Shown piece by piece: positions 51,300 through 60,899 of a DNA stretch of 64,000 bases. Origin of the DNA: Pseudomonas fulva NBRC 16637 = DSM 17717 (lineage in GTDB: Bacteria > Pseudomonadota > Gammaproteobacteria > Pseudomonadales > Pseudomonadaceae); assembly GCF_000730565.1 (NCBI RefSeq), contig NZ_BBIQ01000024.1, forward strand, positions 16,740 to 80,739, given 5' to 3'. Position 1 is the stretch's first letter; every line of letters starts with the position of its first letter. The notes below the pieces were generated by a model that made no database searches, had not been told where the DNA came from, and saw only the letters and a program-made list of their open reading frames with translations. The position numbers and the translations under genes were made by a program.

Positions 51300-52192
51300 A
51301 CGCTCTGCCCAGCCAACTCGGCGCGTAACCACTGCGCCAGCTGCTCGGCGCGCCCATCCGCGGCGCGCCGTGGCACCCACAGCGCCAACGCTGCAGGCGT
51401 TGCGCTAAAGCCCCATGGCGCGATCAGGCGCCCTGCACGCAAGTCATCGGCCACCAGTGGCTCCGGCGCGATGGCCACCCCCAATCCTGCGACTGCGGCT
51501 TCCAACAAGTAATACAGGTGCTCGAACGACTGCCCATACTTTACTGCCTGGGCATCGAGGTCATTGGCCAACGCCCAGGTAGGCCAGGCTTGCGGGCGCG
51601 AGGTGGTGTGCAGCAAGGATTCTTCCAATAGCTGGCTGACAGCCGCTTTGCGCAGTCGCCCAGCGCCCTCGAAGTGCGGGCTGACGACTGGACCGATACG
51701 TTCCTGCGCCAGTACATGAACCTGCATGTCCGCTGGCCACGGCGGTTCGGCATAGACCAGCAACGCATCCAGCCCAGGGCGACGCGGGTCCAGGTCACCC
51801 TCACCGGCAGAAAGATGCAGGCGAAGCTCAGGCAAGTCGGCATTCAGCCGTCCCAGGCGCGGGATGAACCAACGCGCCAGCAAGCTTCCGGAACAGCCAA
51901 GCACGAAAGGGGCGTGCTCCACTTCGCGGGTCAGCTCCCGGCATACCCCACGCAGCCGATCAAAGACCTCACCACTGACGTCACGCAACCTGGCGCCTGC
52001 ATCTGTGAGTTTGACACCTCGCCCATCCTTGGCGAACAGGGCCACGCCAAGGTGCGCTTCGAGCGCTTTGATTTGCCGGCTAACTGCGCCGTGGGTGACG
52101 TGCAGCGCCTCGGCTGCCTGGCTGACGCTGTTGAGCCGGGCAGTTGCCTCGAAGGCGCGCAACGCATTGAGAGGAGGGAGATCACTGGCCAT
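51296..52192 (-). CDS. trpI: TrpI, LysR-type activator of trpBA
   Basis: 298 residues from the ATG of MASDLPPLNALRAFEATARL. N-terminal winged helix-turn-helix (about 8-65; SVSQAAEALHVTHGAVSRQ), then a two-lobed effector domain. TrpI binds indoleglycerol phosphate and activates the divergent trpBA genes in pseudomonads. Position beside trpB across 108 bp supports the name. Confidence 0.93.
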   Translation of the reverse strand: MASDLPPLNALRAFEATARLNSVSQAAEALHVTHGAVSRQIKALEAHLGVALFAKDGRGVKLTDAGARLRDVSGEVFDRLRGVCRELTREVEHAPFVLGCSGSLLARWFIPRLGRLNADLPELRLHLSAGEGDLDPRRPGLDALLVYAEPPWPADMQVHVLAQERIGPVVSPHFEGAGRLRKAAVSQLLEESLLHTTSRPQAWPTWALANDLDAQAVKYGQSFEHLYYLLEAAVAGLGVAIAPEPLVADDLRAGRLIAPWGFSATPAALALWVPRRAADGRAEQLAQWLRAELAGQSV

Positions 52193-52300
52193 TACGTGTG
52201 AGTTTTCCTGACAAGTCAGAGCAATCTTATCGGTTTTCATCGGGGCAGGTCATGGTTACAGTAAAGCCCATCACTCATTCGTTATGCCTTGGAGCGTCTC
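52193..52300. promoter_or_regulatory. trpI-trpBA divergent control region
   Basis: 108 bp between the two start codons. From family knowledge it should hold the TrpI sites overlapping the trpI promoter. I see AT-rich stretches but no site that I can define exactly. Confidence 0.5.
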
Positions 52301-53518
52301 ATGACCCAGTCCCAATATCGCCCCGGCCCCGATGCCAATGGCCTGTTCGGCTCGTTCGGCGGCCGCTACGTGGCCGAAACCCTGATGCCACTGGTACTGG
52401 ACCTGGCCCGTGAATACGAAGCGGCCAAGGCAGACCCTGCATTTCTCGAAGAGCTGGCTTATTTTCAACGCGACTACATCGGCCGTCCCAACCCGTTGTA
52501 CTTCGCCGAGCGCCTGACCGAGCACTGCGGTGGCGCCAAAATCTACTTCAAGCGCGAGGAACTCAACCACACCGGCGCGCACAAGGTGAACAATTGCATC
52601 GGTCAGGTATTGCTGGCCAAGCGCATGGGCAAGAAGCGCCTGATCGCTGAAACCGGTGCCGGCATGCATGGCGTCGCTACCGCCACCGTGGCGGCGCGTT
52701 TCGGGTTGCCTTGCGTGATTTACATGGGCGCTACCGACATCGAGCGGCAGCAGGCCAACGTGTTCCGCATGAAACTGCTGGGCGCTGAAATCGTGCCGGT
52801 CACCGCTGGCACCGGCACCTTGAAAGACGCCATGAACGAGGCTCTGCGCGACTGGGTCACCAATGTCGACGACACCTTCTACCTGATCGGCACCGTGGCC
52901 GGCCCGCACCCCTATCCAGCCATGGTCCGGGACTTCCAGTCGATCATCGGCAAGGAAACCCGCGCCCAGATGCAGGAAAAGGAAGGCCGCCTGCCGGACA
53001 GCCTGGTGGCATGCGTGGGTGGCGGGTCCAATGCCATGGGCCTGTTCCACGAGTTTCTCGAAGAGCCGAGCGTTCAGATCATCGGTGTCGAGGCGGGCGG
53101 GCACGGCGTGCAGACCGACAAGCACGCAGCCAGCCTGAACGGCGGGGTGCCTGGGGTACTGCACGGCAACCGTACCTACTTGCTGCAGGATGCCGACGGC
53201 CAGATCACCGATGCCCATTCGATCTCTGCAGGCCTGGACTATCCGGGCATCGGCCCCGAGCACGCCTACCTGCACGAAGTGAAGCGGGTCGAATACGTCA
53301 GCATCACCGATGACGAGGCCCTGGATGCCTTCCACGCATCCTGCCGGCTCGAAGGCATCATTCCAGCGCTGGAAAGCGCCCACGCGCTGGCCGAAGCCAT
53401 CAAGCGCGCTCCGTCCTTGCCCAAGGACCACCTGATGGTGATCTGCCTGTCGGGGCGCGGAGACAAGGATATGCACACCGTCATGAACCACATGGCCGCC
53501 CAGGAGAAACAGGCATGA
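52301..53518 (+). CDS. trpB: Tryptophan synthase beta chain
   Basis: 405 residues from the ATG after TTGGAGCGTCTC. The PLP lysine lies in NHTGAHKVNN; the phosphate loop is GGGSNAMG; the Glu base side is ETGAGMHG. It joins indole with serine. The stop overlaps the trpA start (ATGA), so both subunits are coupled. Confidence 0.97.
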   Translation: MTQSQYRPGPDANGLFGSFGGRYVAETLMPLVLDLAREYEAAKADPAFLEELAYFQRDYIGRPNPLYFAERLTEHCGGAKIYFKREELNHTGAHKVNNCIGQVLLAKRMGKKRLIAETGAGMHGVATATVAARFGLPCVIYMGATDIERQQANVFRMKLLGAEIVPVTAGTGTLKDAMNEALRDWVTNVDDTFYLIGTVAGPHPYPAMVRDFQSIIGKETRAQMQEKEGRLPDSLVACVGGGSNAMGLFHEFLEEPSVQIIGVEAGGHGVQTDKHAASLNGGVPGVLHGNRTYLLQDADGQITDAHSISAGLDYPGIGPEHAYLHEVKRVEYVSITDDEALDAFHASCRLEGIIPALESAHALAEAIKRAPSLPKDHLMVICLSGRGDKDMHTVMNHMAAQEKQA

Positions 53519-54324
53519 GCCGTCTTGAACAACGTTTCGCCGAGCTGAAAACCGAAGGCCGCGCAGCACTGGTCACCTTCGTCACCGCAGGTGATCCAGG
53601 CTATGACGCCTCGCTCCAGATTCTCAAGGGCCTGCCAGCGGCAGGTGCCGATGTGATCGAACTGGGCATGCCGTTCACCGACCCCATGGCCGATGGTGTA
53701 GCGATCCAACTGGCCACCCTGCGCGCGCTTGAGGCTGGCCAGACCTTGGCCAAGACGCTCCAGATGGTCCGCGAATTCCGAGTGGATGACCAGACCACGC
53801 CGATCGTGCTGATGGGTTACTACAACCCGATCCACCGCTTTGGCGTGGAAGCGTTCGTGGCCCAGGCCAACGAAGCCGGTGTCGATGGCCTGATCATCGT
53901 CGACCTGCCACCTGAGCATGACGACGAACTGGCCAGCCCGGCCCAGGCTGCGGGTATCGACTTCATTCGCCTGACGACCCCGACCACCGACGACGCGCGC
54001 CTGCCCCGCGTGCTGCAGCGTAGCTCCGGGTTCGTCTACTACGTGTCGGTGGCCGGTGTGACCGGTGCAGGCTCGGCGACTACCGAACATGTGACCGAAG
54101 CCATTGCACGCTTGCGTCGCCATACGGATTTGCCGATCAGTGTCGGGTTTGGTATTCGCACCCCCGAGCAAGCGGCCAACATCGCCCGCCTTGCCGACGG
54201 TGTGGTGGTAGGCTCGGCCCTGGTCGACAAGATTGCCCACGCGCAGAACCCCGGTCAGGCGGTAGACGATGTGTTGAGCCTGTGCTCGGCCTTGGCAGAA
54301 GGGGTACGTGGCGCTCGGCGCTAA
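53515..54324 (+). CDS. trpA: Tryptophan synthase alpha chain
   Basis: 269 residues, TIM barrel. The catalytic Glu lies in VIELGMPFTDPMADG (Glu and Asp pair conserved), and the phosphate loop is in VGFGIRTPEQA. It releases indole from indoleglycerol phosphate and passes it to TrpB. A hairpin 42 bases after the stop may end the operon. Confidence 0.97.
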   Translation: MSRLEQRFAELKTEGRAALVTFVTAGDPGYDASLQILKGLPAAGADVIELGMPFTDPMADGVAIQLATLRALEAGQTLAKTLQMVREFRVDDQTTPIVLMGYYNPIHRFGVEAFVAQANEAGVDGLIIVDLPPEHDDELASPAQAAGIDFIRLTTPTTDDARLPRVLQRSSGFVYYVSVAGVTGAGSATTEHVTEAIARLRRHTDLPISVGFGIRTPEQAANIARLADGVVVGSALVDKIAHAQNPGQAVDDVLSLCSALAEGVRGARR

Positions 54325-54365
54325 CCGATGGTTGTCGCTTCAAGGGTTGCTCGGTGCCCGAAGCT

Positions 54366-54393
54366 ATCCTGGGACTGCTTGCAGTCCCAGGAT
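54366..54393 (+). terminator. Hairpin after trpBA
   Basis: ATCCTGGGACTGC and its exact complement form a 13-bp stem around TT. It is 42 bases after the trpA stop. There is no long T-run, so its strength as a terminator is uncertain. Confidence 0.55.
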
Positions 54394-54489
54394 TTCAACT
54401 TTCCACAGAGGTTTCCGGACACACTCCGCGACTCATCGGCGCCAGTCCGGCGCCCCGGCAAGAACGTTCCTGAGATTGGGATCGCCCAA

Positions 54490-54828
54490 TCAACGCCCTT
54501 CGCCAAAGCCCGACAAGTCCAGAGGCCGCAACGCCCCCATCCAGATCGCATGATCGCGGTGGTCCGCCAGCTCATCCCCGGTCAGCGGGTGCAGAAACAC
54601 CACCAGCCCCTTGCGGTGCAGCGCCAACCAGGGCAGCACCACGCCAATGAGCTCTGGCTCGAACGCCAACTGGCAGCTCCAGTCGGGATGCGGCCCTACC
54701 GCCCTGGTGTGCATACGCCCCATGACGACCGGGAACAGCGCCGCTGCCTCCTCGCACAAGGCTCGCGCCTGCTCCTGGGTCGAGGCATCGTAGTACACGT
54801 GGGCGTGATAACCCTTGATTCTCTGCAC
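54490..54828 (-). CDS. DOPA 4,5-dioxygenase family protein
   Basis: 112 residues from a GTG that follows AGGAGTAGCT; the longer frame from 54906 has no similarity. The family pattern is seen in IKGYHAHVYYDA, RMHTRAVGPHPDW and FLHPLTGDELADHRDH, with several His that could bind the metal. Bacterial members are named for a plant and fungal enzyme; the substrate here is unknown. The gene is downstream of the LysR gene on the same strand (55-bp gap). Confidence 0.82.
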   Translation of the reverse strand: MQRIKGYHAHVYYDASTQEQARALCEEAAALFPVVMGRMHTRAVGPHPDWSCQLAFEPELIGVVLPWLALHRKGLVVFLHPLTGDELADHRDHAIWMGALRPLDLSGFGEGR

Positions 54829-54883
54829 AGCTACTCCTGATGTGCGTCGATTCTGACAACATGCCACAAGCGGGCCCAGCATC

Positions 54884-55783
54884 TCAGAGGCTACGCTCGT
54901 GCTCAAGCCAATCCACGAAGCGTCCGATCAACGCCCCGCGACGCTTGCGCGGCGGCAGTACGGCGTAATAGCCACGCGCCGACCGTAAGCTGCCCTCCAA
55001 CGGTCGACACAACAACCCTTGATCGACCAGCCCATCCACCAGATGCCGCCAGCCAATCGCCATGCCCTGGCCCGCGATGGCAGCCTGGATCAACAACGTG
55101 TAGTTGTCGAACCGTAGCTGCCCCGCAGGCGGTGCGCTGGTCACCCCTAAGCCGCGAAATACACCTGCCCAGTCGAACCACCGGCTGGCCTGTTCACCCT
55201 TGAGATGCAGCAGCGGCAAACGCTGCAAGGCCGCAGCAGACAAGGATTTGCCATGGATCAGACGAGGGCTGCATACCGGGAAAACTTCCTCGTCGAACAG
55301 CCAACGGCTCTCGCCTTGATGAAAACGCCCATCGCCGAACAGCACCGCCACGTCGATATCCGGGCGCAACATGCCTTGGCTTCGCTCACCTGTCACCAGG
55401 CTCACATCGACCTGAGGATACGCTTCATGAAAGCGCTGCAGTCGGGGCATCAACCAGAACGCAGCGAACGCAAAATCCGTTGCCACCTGTAGGACTTCAC
55501 GCTGTGTGCGCCCGCTTGCGCGGGCCACGCCATCGTCCATGGTGTGCAGCCCCTGGCCGACATATTCCAACAACACCTGGCCCGCTTCGGTCAGCTCGAT
55601 GCCCCGGTAGATACGGTCGAACAGCCGCGTGCCCAGCTGCGCCTCCAGGCGTTTTATCTGCTGACTGATCGCCGGCTGCGTGGTGCCCAGCTCCAAGGCA
55701 GCTGCCGTAAAGCTGCGCAAGCGCGCGGCGGCCTCGAACACGCGCAACGTATCCAACGACAATCCCGCAAGGTGCTCGAACAT
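54884..55783 (-). CDS. LysR-type regulator of choline-sulfate genes
   Basis: 299 residues from MFEHLAGLSLDTLRVFEAAARL; helix-turn-helix at about 20-60 (SFTAAALELGTTQPAISQQ). It is divergent from betC across 108 bp. In pseudomonads the LysR gene at this place is annotated as regulator of choline-sulfate use; the assignment is by position and family. Confidence 0.82.
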   Translation of the reverse strand: MFEHLAGLSLDTLRVFEAAARLRSFTAAALELGTTQPAISQQIKRLEAQLGTRLFDRIYRGIELTEAGQVLLEYVGQGLHTMDDGVARASGRTQREVLQVATDFAFAAFWLMPRLQRFHEAYPQVDVSLVTGERSQGMLRPDIDVAVLFGDGRFHQGESRWLFDEEVFPVCSPRLIHGKSLSAAALQRLPLLHLKGEQASRWFDWAGVFRGLGVTSAPPAGQLRFDNYTLLIQAAIAGQGMAIGWRHLVDGLVDQGLLCRPLEGSLRSARGYYAVLPPRKRRGALIGRFVDWLEHERSL

Positions 55784-55891
55784 AAGCCTGGCTAATCCCA
55801 CACATTGCCCGACAGGGGCTTTACCCCCGTTATGCACCGCCTCATCGTGGTAGGCAAGCATTCCGCATAACCTTAAACGATGGAAGCTTGC

Positions 55892-57409
55892 ATGAAACGC
55901 CCTAATATCCTGTTCATCATGGCCGACCAGATGGCAGCGCCGCTGCTGCCCATCTACGCTGACTCACCCCTTCAAATGCCTCACCTCACTCGCCTGGCCG
56001 CTCAGGCCGTGGTGTTCGATTCGGCTTACTGCAACAGCCCGCTGTGCGCGCCCTCGCGCTTCACCCTCGTCAGCGGTCAGCTCCCCAGCCGCATTGGGGC
56101 CTATGACAATGCAGCAGATTTCCCCGCCGATATCCCCACCTACGCCCATTATCTGCGCCGCCTGGGTTACCGAACGGCACTGTCAGGCAAGATGCACTTC
56201 TGTGGGCCTGATCAATTGCACGGCTACGAGGAACGCCTGACCAGTGATATCTACCCGGCCGACTACGGCTGGGCCGTGAACTGGGATGAGCCTGACGTGC
56301 GACCAAGCTGGTACCACAACATGTCCTCGGTGCTGCAGGCAGGGCCATGCGTGCGTACGAACCAGCTGGATTTCGACGAGGAAGTGGTGTTCAAGGCGCG
56401 TCAGTATTTGTATGACCATGTCCGTGAAAACGACGGCCGTCCGTTCTGTCTGACAGTGTCCATGACCCACCCCCACGACCCTTACACCATTCCCAAACGC
56501 TACTGGGATCGCTACGAAGGTGTGGATATTCCGTTGCCCAGGCACACCGATAGCCAGGCGTCACTCGATCCCCACTCCCAGCGATTGCTCAAGGTCTACG
56601 ACCTTTGGAACAAACCGCTTCCTGTGGACAAAATCCGCGATGCTCGGCGGGCCTACTTCGGCGCATGCAGCTATATCGACGACAATATCGGTCAATTGCT
56701 GCAAACCCTCGAGGAATGCAACCTCGCCGACGATACTTTGATCGTGTTCTCGGGCGACCATGGCGACATGCTGGGTGAGCGTGGCCTCTGGTACAAGATG
56801 CACTGGTTCGAGATGTCAGCCCGTGTACCGCTACTGATCCATGCCCCGCAGCGCTTCGCGCCCGGACGCGTGAGTGCGTCCGTCTCGACCTGCGACTTGC
56901 TGCCCACCCTGGTCGAGTTGGCAGGTGGGGCTGTGGATAAATCCCTTCACCTGGATGGCCGCTCTCTGCTTGGTCATTTGCAAGGGCAGGGCGGTCACGA
57001 CGAGGTCATTGGTGAATACATGGCCGAGGGTACCGTCGGCCCGCTCATGATGATTCGCCGTGGTTCCTACAAGTTCGTGTACAGCGAGGACGACCCCTGT
57101 CTACTCTATGACCTGAGCCGCGACCCGTACGAGCGGGAGAATCTGGCTACCAGCCCGGATCATCAGGCATTGATGCAGGCGTTCGTCACCGAGGCGCGCC
57201 AGCGCTGGGACATACCCGGCCTGCGCCAGCAAGTGCTGGCCAGCCAGCGACGTCGCCGTCTGGTGGCCCAGGCACTGGCCATTGGCAAGTTGAGCAGCTG
57301 GGACCACCAACCTTGGGTGGACGCCAGTCAGCAGTACATGCGCAACCACATCGATCTTGATGACCTTGAGCGCAAGGCACGTTATCCACAGCCCGCCCCA
57401 CTGGATTGA
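55892..57409 (+). CDS. betC: Choline-sulfatase
   Basis: 505 residues of the type I sulfatase family. CAPSR within NSPLCAPSRF is the CxPxR motif whose Cys becomes formylglycine; metal ligands appear in IMADQM, SGDHGDM. It hydrolyses choline-O-sulfate to choline and sulfate. The ATG of MKRPNILFIMADQ is chosen because the longer start adds four unconserved residues. The choline-binding protein gene starts 14 bases after its stop. Confidence 0.94.
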   Translation: MKRPNILFIMADQMAAPLLPIYADSPLQMPHLTRLAAQAVVFDSAYCNSPLCAPSRFTLVSGQLPSRIGAYDNAADFPADIPTYAHYLRRLGYRTALSGKMHFCGPDQLHGYEERLTSDIYPADYGWAVNWDEPDVRPSWYHNMSSVLQAGPCVRTNQLDFDEEVVFKARQYLYDHVRENDGRPFCLTVSMTHPHDPYTIPKRYWDRYEGVDIPLPRHTDSQASLDPHSQRLLKVYDLWNKPLPVDKIRDARRAYFGACSYIDDNIGQLLQTLEECNLADDTLIVFSGDHGDMLGERGLWYKMHWFEMSARVPLLIHAPQRFAPGRVSASVSTCDLLPTLVELAGGAVDKSLHLDGRSLLGHLQGQGGHDEVIGEYMAEGTVGPLMMIRRGSYKFVYSEDDPCLLYDLSRDPYERENLATSPDHQALMQAFVTEARQRWDIPGLRQQVLASQRRRRLVAQALAIGKLSSWDHQPWVDASQQYMRNHIDLDDLERKARYPQPAPLD

Positions 57410-57423
57410 AAAGAGAGCCCGCC

Positions 57424-58353
57424 ATGCATACGTTCGCTGCTACCTTGTTCGCGCTAGCCGTCAGCCTGGGCACACTGAGCGCCCAGGCCGCCGATGACAA
57501 CGCGCAGTGCTCAACCGTCAAGCTGGCCGACCCTGGGTGGAGTGACATCGCCACCACCAACGCAGTGGCCCGCCTGCTGCTTGAACCCCTGGGGTACCAG
57601 GTCAAGGTGGACAGCCTGGCGGTGCCGATCATCTATGGCGGGCTCAAGGACGGCCAGGTCGATGCCTTTCTTGGAAGCTGGATGCCTGCGCACCAAGGCT
57701 TCCATGACAAATTCGTCGCCAACGGGGATGTGCAGCAGCTCTCGCGCAATCTGCAAGGAACCGAATTCACCCTGGCGGTGCCGGACTACGTGTGGAATGG
57801 CGGGGTACGCGATTTCGCAGACCTGAACAAGCACGCCGATCAGTTTGGCAGGAAGCTCTACGGCATTGGCTCAGGCGCGCCGGCCAACCTCTCGCTGCAA
57901 GCGATCATCAAGGATGATGCCTTCGGCCTGGGCAAATGGAAGCTGGTGGAGTCCAGTGAGCAGGCCATGCTGGCCCAGGTGGACAGAGCGGTCAAGAAAC
58001 AGCAGTACATTGTCTTCCTCGGCTGGACGCCTCACCCCATGAACGTGAAGCTGAACATGCATTACTTGACCGGTGGAGAGAAGTGGTTCGGCAGCAAAGG
58101 CGACGTGTTCACGCTGACACGCAAGGGTTATCCACAAGCCTGCCCGAACGCGGCAAAGTTGCTGAGCAACTTGAGCTTCACGCTGGACATGGAAAACACC
58201 ATCATGGCCGAGGTTGTGGATAAGAAGATCAGCTTCGACGATGCCGCCAAGGCCTGGGTGAGAGCACATCCCGAAGCACTGGATGGTTGGCTGACCGGCG
58301 TGACCACCAAAGAGGGTGCGGACGCCGTCGCGGCCGTAAAAAGAACGCTGTAA
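57424..58353 (+). CDS. choX: Choline ABC transporter substrate-binding protein
   Basis: 309 residues with a signal peptide (cleavage after SAQA, about residue 22). The mature domain is of the OpuAC/ChoX type: VKLADPGWSDIATTNAVA, LGSWMPAHQ and FLGWTPHPMN carry the aromatic residues of the choline box. It binds choline or related quaternary amines in the periplasm. Cotranscribed with betC. The permease and ATPase genes are not in this window. Confidence 0.9.
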   Translation: MHTFAATLFALAVSLGTLSAQAADDNAQCSTVKLADPGWSDIATTNAVARLLLEPLGYQVKVDSLAVPIIYGGLKDGQVDAFLGSWMPAHQGFHDKFVANGDVQQLSRNLQGTEFTLAVPDYVWNGGVRDFADLNKHADQFGRKLYGIGSGAPANLSLQAIIKDDAFGLGKWKLVESSEQAMLAQVDRAVKKQQYIVFLGWTPHPMNVKLNMHYLTGGEKWFGSKGDVFTLTRKGYPQACPNAAKLLSNLSFTLDMENTIMAEVVDKKISFDDAAKAWVRAHPEALDGWLTGVTTKEGADAVAAVKRTL

Positions 58354-58444
58354 CGCGTTAATGGAGAGCGGGTCTGTCTGCGGTTGATTCGTGAAACAGA
58401 TCGCTTCTCCAGAACAGACCCATTCGGGGGATTTTGACCGCACT

Positions 58445-60010
58445 ATGCATCGCCTCATACGCCTGCTGCCCTTTCTGGGCTGGCTGCCGCGCCAGACGCG
58501 CCACAGTTTGCGTCAGGACCTGCTGGTGGGTTTGAGCGGCGCCATCCTTGCGCTGCCGCAATCCATCGCGTACGCCCTGATCGCCGGCCTGCCAGCAGCA
58601 TATGGGCTGTACGCGGCCATCGTCCCCGTGCTGGTCGCCTGCCTGTGGGGATCCTCCTGGCACCTGATCTGCGGGCCGACGGCGGCCATTTCCATCGTGC
58701 TATACGCCAGTGTCAGCCCGTTGGCGGTAGCAGGAAGCGATGACTACATCACCCTTGTGCTGCTGCTGACCTTTCTGGGAGGTGTCTTCCAGCTACTGCT
58801 GGGGCTTTTGCGTTTCGGGGCCCTGGTCAATTTCGTCTCGCATTCGGTAGTGATCGGCTTCACCCTTGGGGCCGCCGTGGTCATCGCGCTGGGGCAGCTG
58901 CCCAACCTGCTTGGGCTGGACTTGCCCAGCCAGGCCACCGCCTTGAAGACGGCTCAAGACCTGGCCAGCCATGCCGGTGAGATGGACGTGCCGTCCTTGA
59001 TACTGGGAGCGCTCACCGTGGTAATGGGCATAGCGCTGAAACTATGGCGTCCCCGCTGGCCCAGCCTGTTGATAAGCCTGTTGGCCGTCAGCCTGCTGGC
59101 GTGGCTGCTGCCCGGCGTGTTCGGGCACGTGCCGCGTGTACCGGCGTTCGAGGGGCGCCTGCCCCCCTTGAGTGCCGTGCCGCTGCTGGACGTGGACCTG
59201 ATACTGCGCCTGCTCCCCAGCGCCGTGGCCGTTGGCATGCTGGGGCTGGTGACCAGCTTGTCCATCGCACGTTCGTTGTCTGCGCGCTCCGAGCAACTGA
59301 TTGACGCCGACCAGGAAATACGTGCCCAAGGGCTCTCCAACATCGTCGGTGCGTTCTTTTCCGGCTACCTCTCATCGGGCTCGTTCACCCGATCGGGCCT
59401 GAACTATGACGCAGGCGCACGCTCGCCCATGGCCGGCGTGTTCTCGGCGCTGTGGGTAGCGGTGTTCGCTGTCGCCGGTGCCGGCCTGATCGCGCACCTG
59501 CCGATTCCGGCGATGGCAGGCAGCATCCTGTTGATTTGCTGGGGGCTGGTTGATCGCAAGGCCATCGGCGCATTGCTGCGTGTCAGCCGTGCCGAGTTCG
59601 CGGTCATGGCGCTGACGGCAGCGGCCACCTTGCTCTTGGAATTACAGACGGCCATCTATGCCGGTGTGCTGGTTTCCCTGTTCTTCTACCTCAAGCGCAC
59701 CTCGCGCCCGCGGATTCACCAGAGCCGCGAAGGCGATGCGGACATCTTGCGTGTAGGCGGGTCGATCTTCTTCGGTGCTGCGCATTACCTGCAAGTACGC
59801 CTGCAAGGCTGCCAAGGCCCGCAGGTGGTCATGGATGCGCGGCAGGTGAACTTCATCGACTATTCAGGGGTGGACATGCTGCACCGCGAGGCGAGGCGGC
59901 TGGCGCGAACAGGCGGTAGCCTGACCTTGCGCGGCGCCAGGCCACAGGTGATCGAAGAGCTGCACAAGCTCGAGGGCCCGGCGCGTTGCCCAATCCGGTT
60001 CGAGGACTGA
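58445..60010 (+). CDS. SulP family sulfate transporter with STAS domain
   Basis: 521 residues from the ATG of MHRLIRLLPFLGWLP; a GTG at 58391 is an alternative start. The sulfate-transporter signature (GLPAAYGLYAAIVPVL) and about 11 helices are followed by a C-terminal STAS domain (about 430-510; VNFIDYSGVDMLHREA). Standing directly after betC-choX it could handle the sulfate released from choline-O-sulfate; this is inference. It is distinct from the SulP protein at 34502-36034. Confidence 0.88.
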   Translation: MHRLIRLLPFLGWLPRQTRHSLRQDLLVGLSGAILALPQSIAYALIAGLPAAYGLYAAIVPVLVACLWGSSWHLICGPTAAISIVLYASVSPLAVAGSDDYITLVLLLTFLGGVFQLLLGLLRFGALVNFVSHSVVIGFTLGAAVVIALGQLPNLLGLDLPSQATALKTAQDLASHAGEMDVPSLILGALTVVMGIALKLWRPRWPSLLISLLAVSLLAWLLPGVFGHVPRVPAFEGRLPPLSAVPLLDVDLILRLLPSAVAVGMLGLVTSLSIARSLSARSEQLIDADQEIRAQGLSNIVGAFFSGYLSSGSFTRSGLNYDAGARSPMAGVFSALWVAVFAVAGAGLIAHLPIPAMAGSILLICWGLVDRKAIGALLRVSRAEFAVMALTAAATLLLELQTAIYAGVLVSLFFYLKRTSRPRIHQSREGDADILRVGGSIFFGAAHYLQVRLQGCQGPQVVMDARQVNFIDYSGVDMLHREARRLARTGGSLTLRGARPQVIEELHKLEGPARCPIRFED

Positions 60011-60049
60011 GCAGCCACACCCAGCGCCGCTCAGTAGCCCAGCTGGCGG

Positions 60050-60874
60050 TCAGCCCCGCGCCAGTTGGCGGCGCAGTTCAGCGAGAACCGGTGCAGTGTC
60101 CGGCCGCACGCCGCGCCACACATAAAAGGCTTCGGCTGCTTGTTCGGCCAGCATCCCCAGACCGTCCAGCACCTTGGCGGCGCCATGTTGGGCGGCCCAC
60201 TGGCAGAACGGCGTTGGCGCCTTGCCATACATCATGTCGTAGCACACCGTGCGCCCGGGTTCGATCAGGCTGCTGGCAATCGGTGGCAGCTCACCGGCCA
60301 GGCTGGCCGAGGTTGCATTGATGATCAGGTCCACTGGCTCTTGCAACCAGGCGAACCCACTGGCCACCACCGGCCCCAGTTCATCGAACGCCTCGGCCAG
60401 GCGTTCGGCCTTCTCCACCGTGCGGTTGGCGATCACCAGTGACTGCGGGTTGTGTGCCAGCAGCGGCTCCAGCACCCCGCGCACGGCGCCGCCGGCACCG
60501 AGGACAAGGATGCGTTTACCTGCCAGTTCAACACCGGCATTGACGGTGAGGTCACGGACCAGTCCCGCACCGTCGGTGTTGTCACCCTGCAAGGTACCGT
60601 CGGCCAGCTTGCTGAGCGTGTTCACCGCACCTGCGCGACGTGCGCGCGGGGTAAGGCTGTCGCACAGGCGATAGGCTTCTTCCTTGAATGGCACGGTAAC
60701 GTTGCCACCGCTGCCTTGCTTGAAGAAGCCGCGCGCGCAGTCACTGAAGTCATCCAGCGGCGCCAGCAGCGTGGCGTACTCCAGGTCCTGGCCGGTCTGT
60801 TCGGCGAACAGGCGATGAATCAGCGGCGACTTGCTGTGGCCGATCGGGTTGCCAAAAACGACGTACTGGTCCAT
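60050..60874 (-). CDS. aroE: Shikimate 5-dehydrogenase
   Basis: 274 residues. The catalytic lysine is in NVTVPFKEEAY, shikimate binding in GNPIGHSKSP, and the NADP site is VLGAGGAVRGVL with NRTVEKA. It reduces 3-dehydroshikimate in aromatic amino acid synthesis. The start follows CAAGGAGCCGTC. It is downstream of hemF with a 25-bp gap, so cotranscription is likely. Confidence 0.95.
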   Translation of the reverse strand: MDQYVVFGNPIGHSKSPLIHRLFAEQTGQDLEYATLLAPLDDFSDCARGFFKQGSGGNVTVPFKEEAYRLCDSLTPRARRAGAVNTLSKLADGTLQGDNTDGAGLVRDLTVNAGVELAGKRILVLGAGGAVRGVLEPLLAHNPQSLVIANRTVEKAERLAEAFDELGPVVASGFAWLQEPVDLIINATSASLAGELPPIASSLIEPGRTVCYDMMYGKAPTPFCQWAAQHGAAKVLDGLGMLAEQAAEAFYVWRGVRPDTAPVLAELRRQLARG

Positions 60875-60899
60875 GACGGCTCCTTGAATGGTTACAGGC

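Noticed and set aside
54328..54840. Plus-strand frame after trpA
   Set aside because: It is opposite the DOPA-dioxygenase-like gene, which has family motifs and a strong ribosome-binding site.
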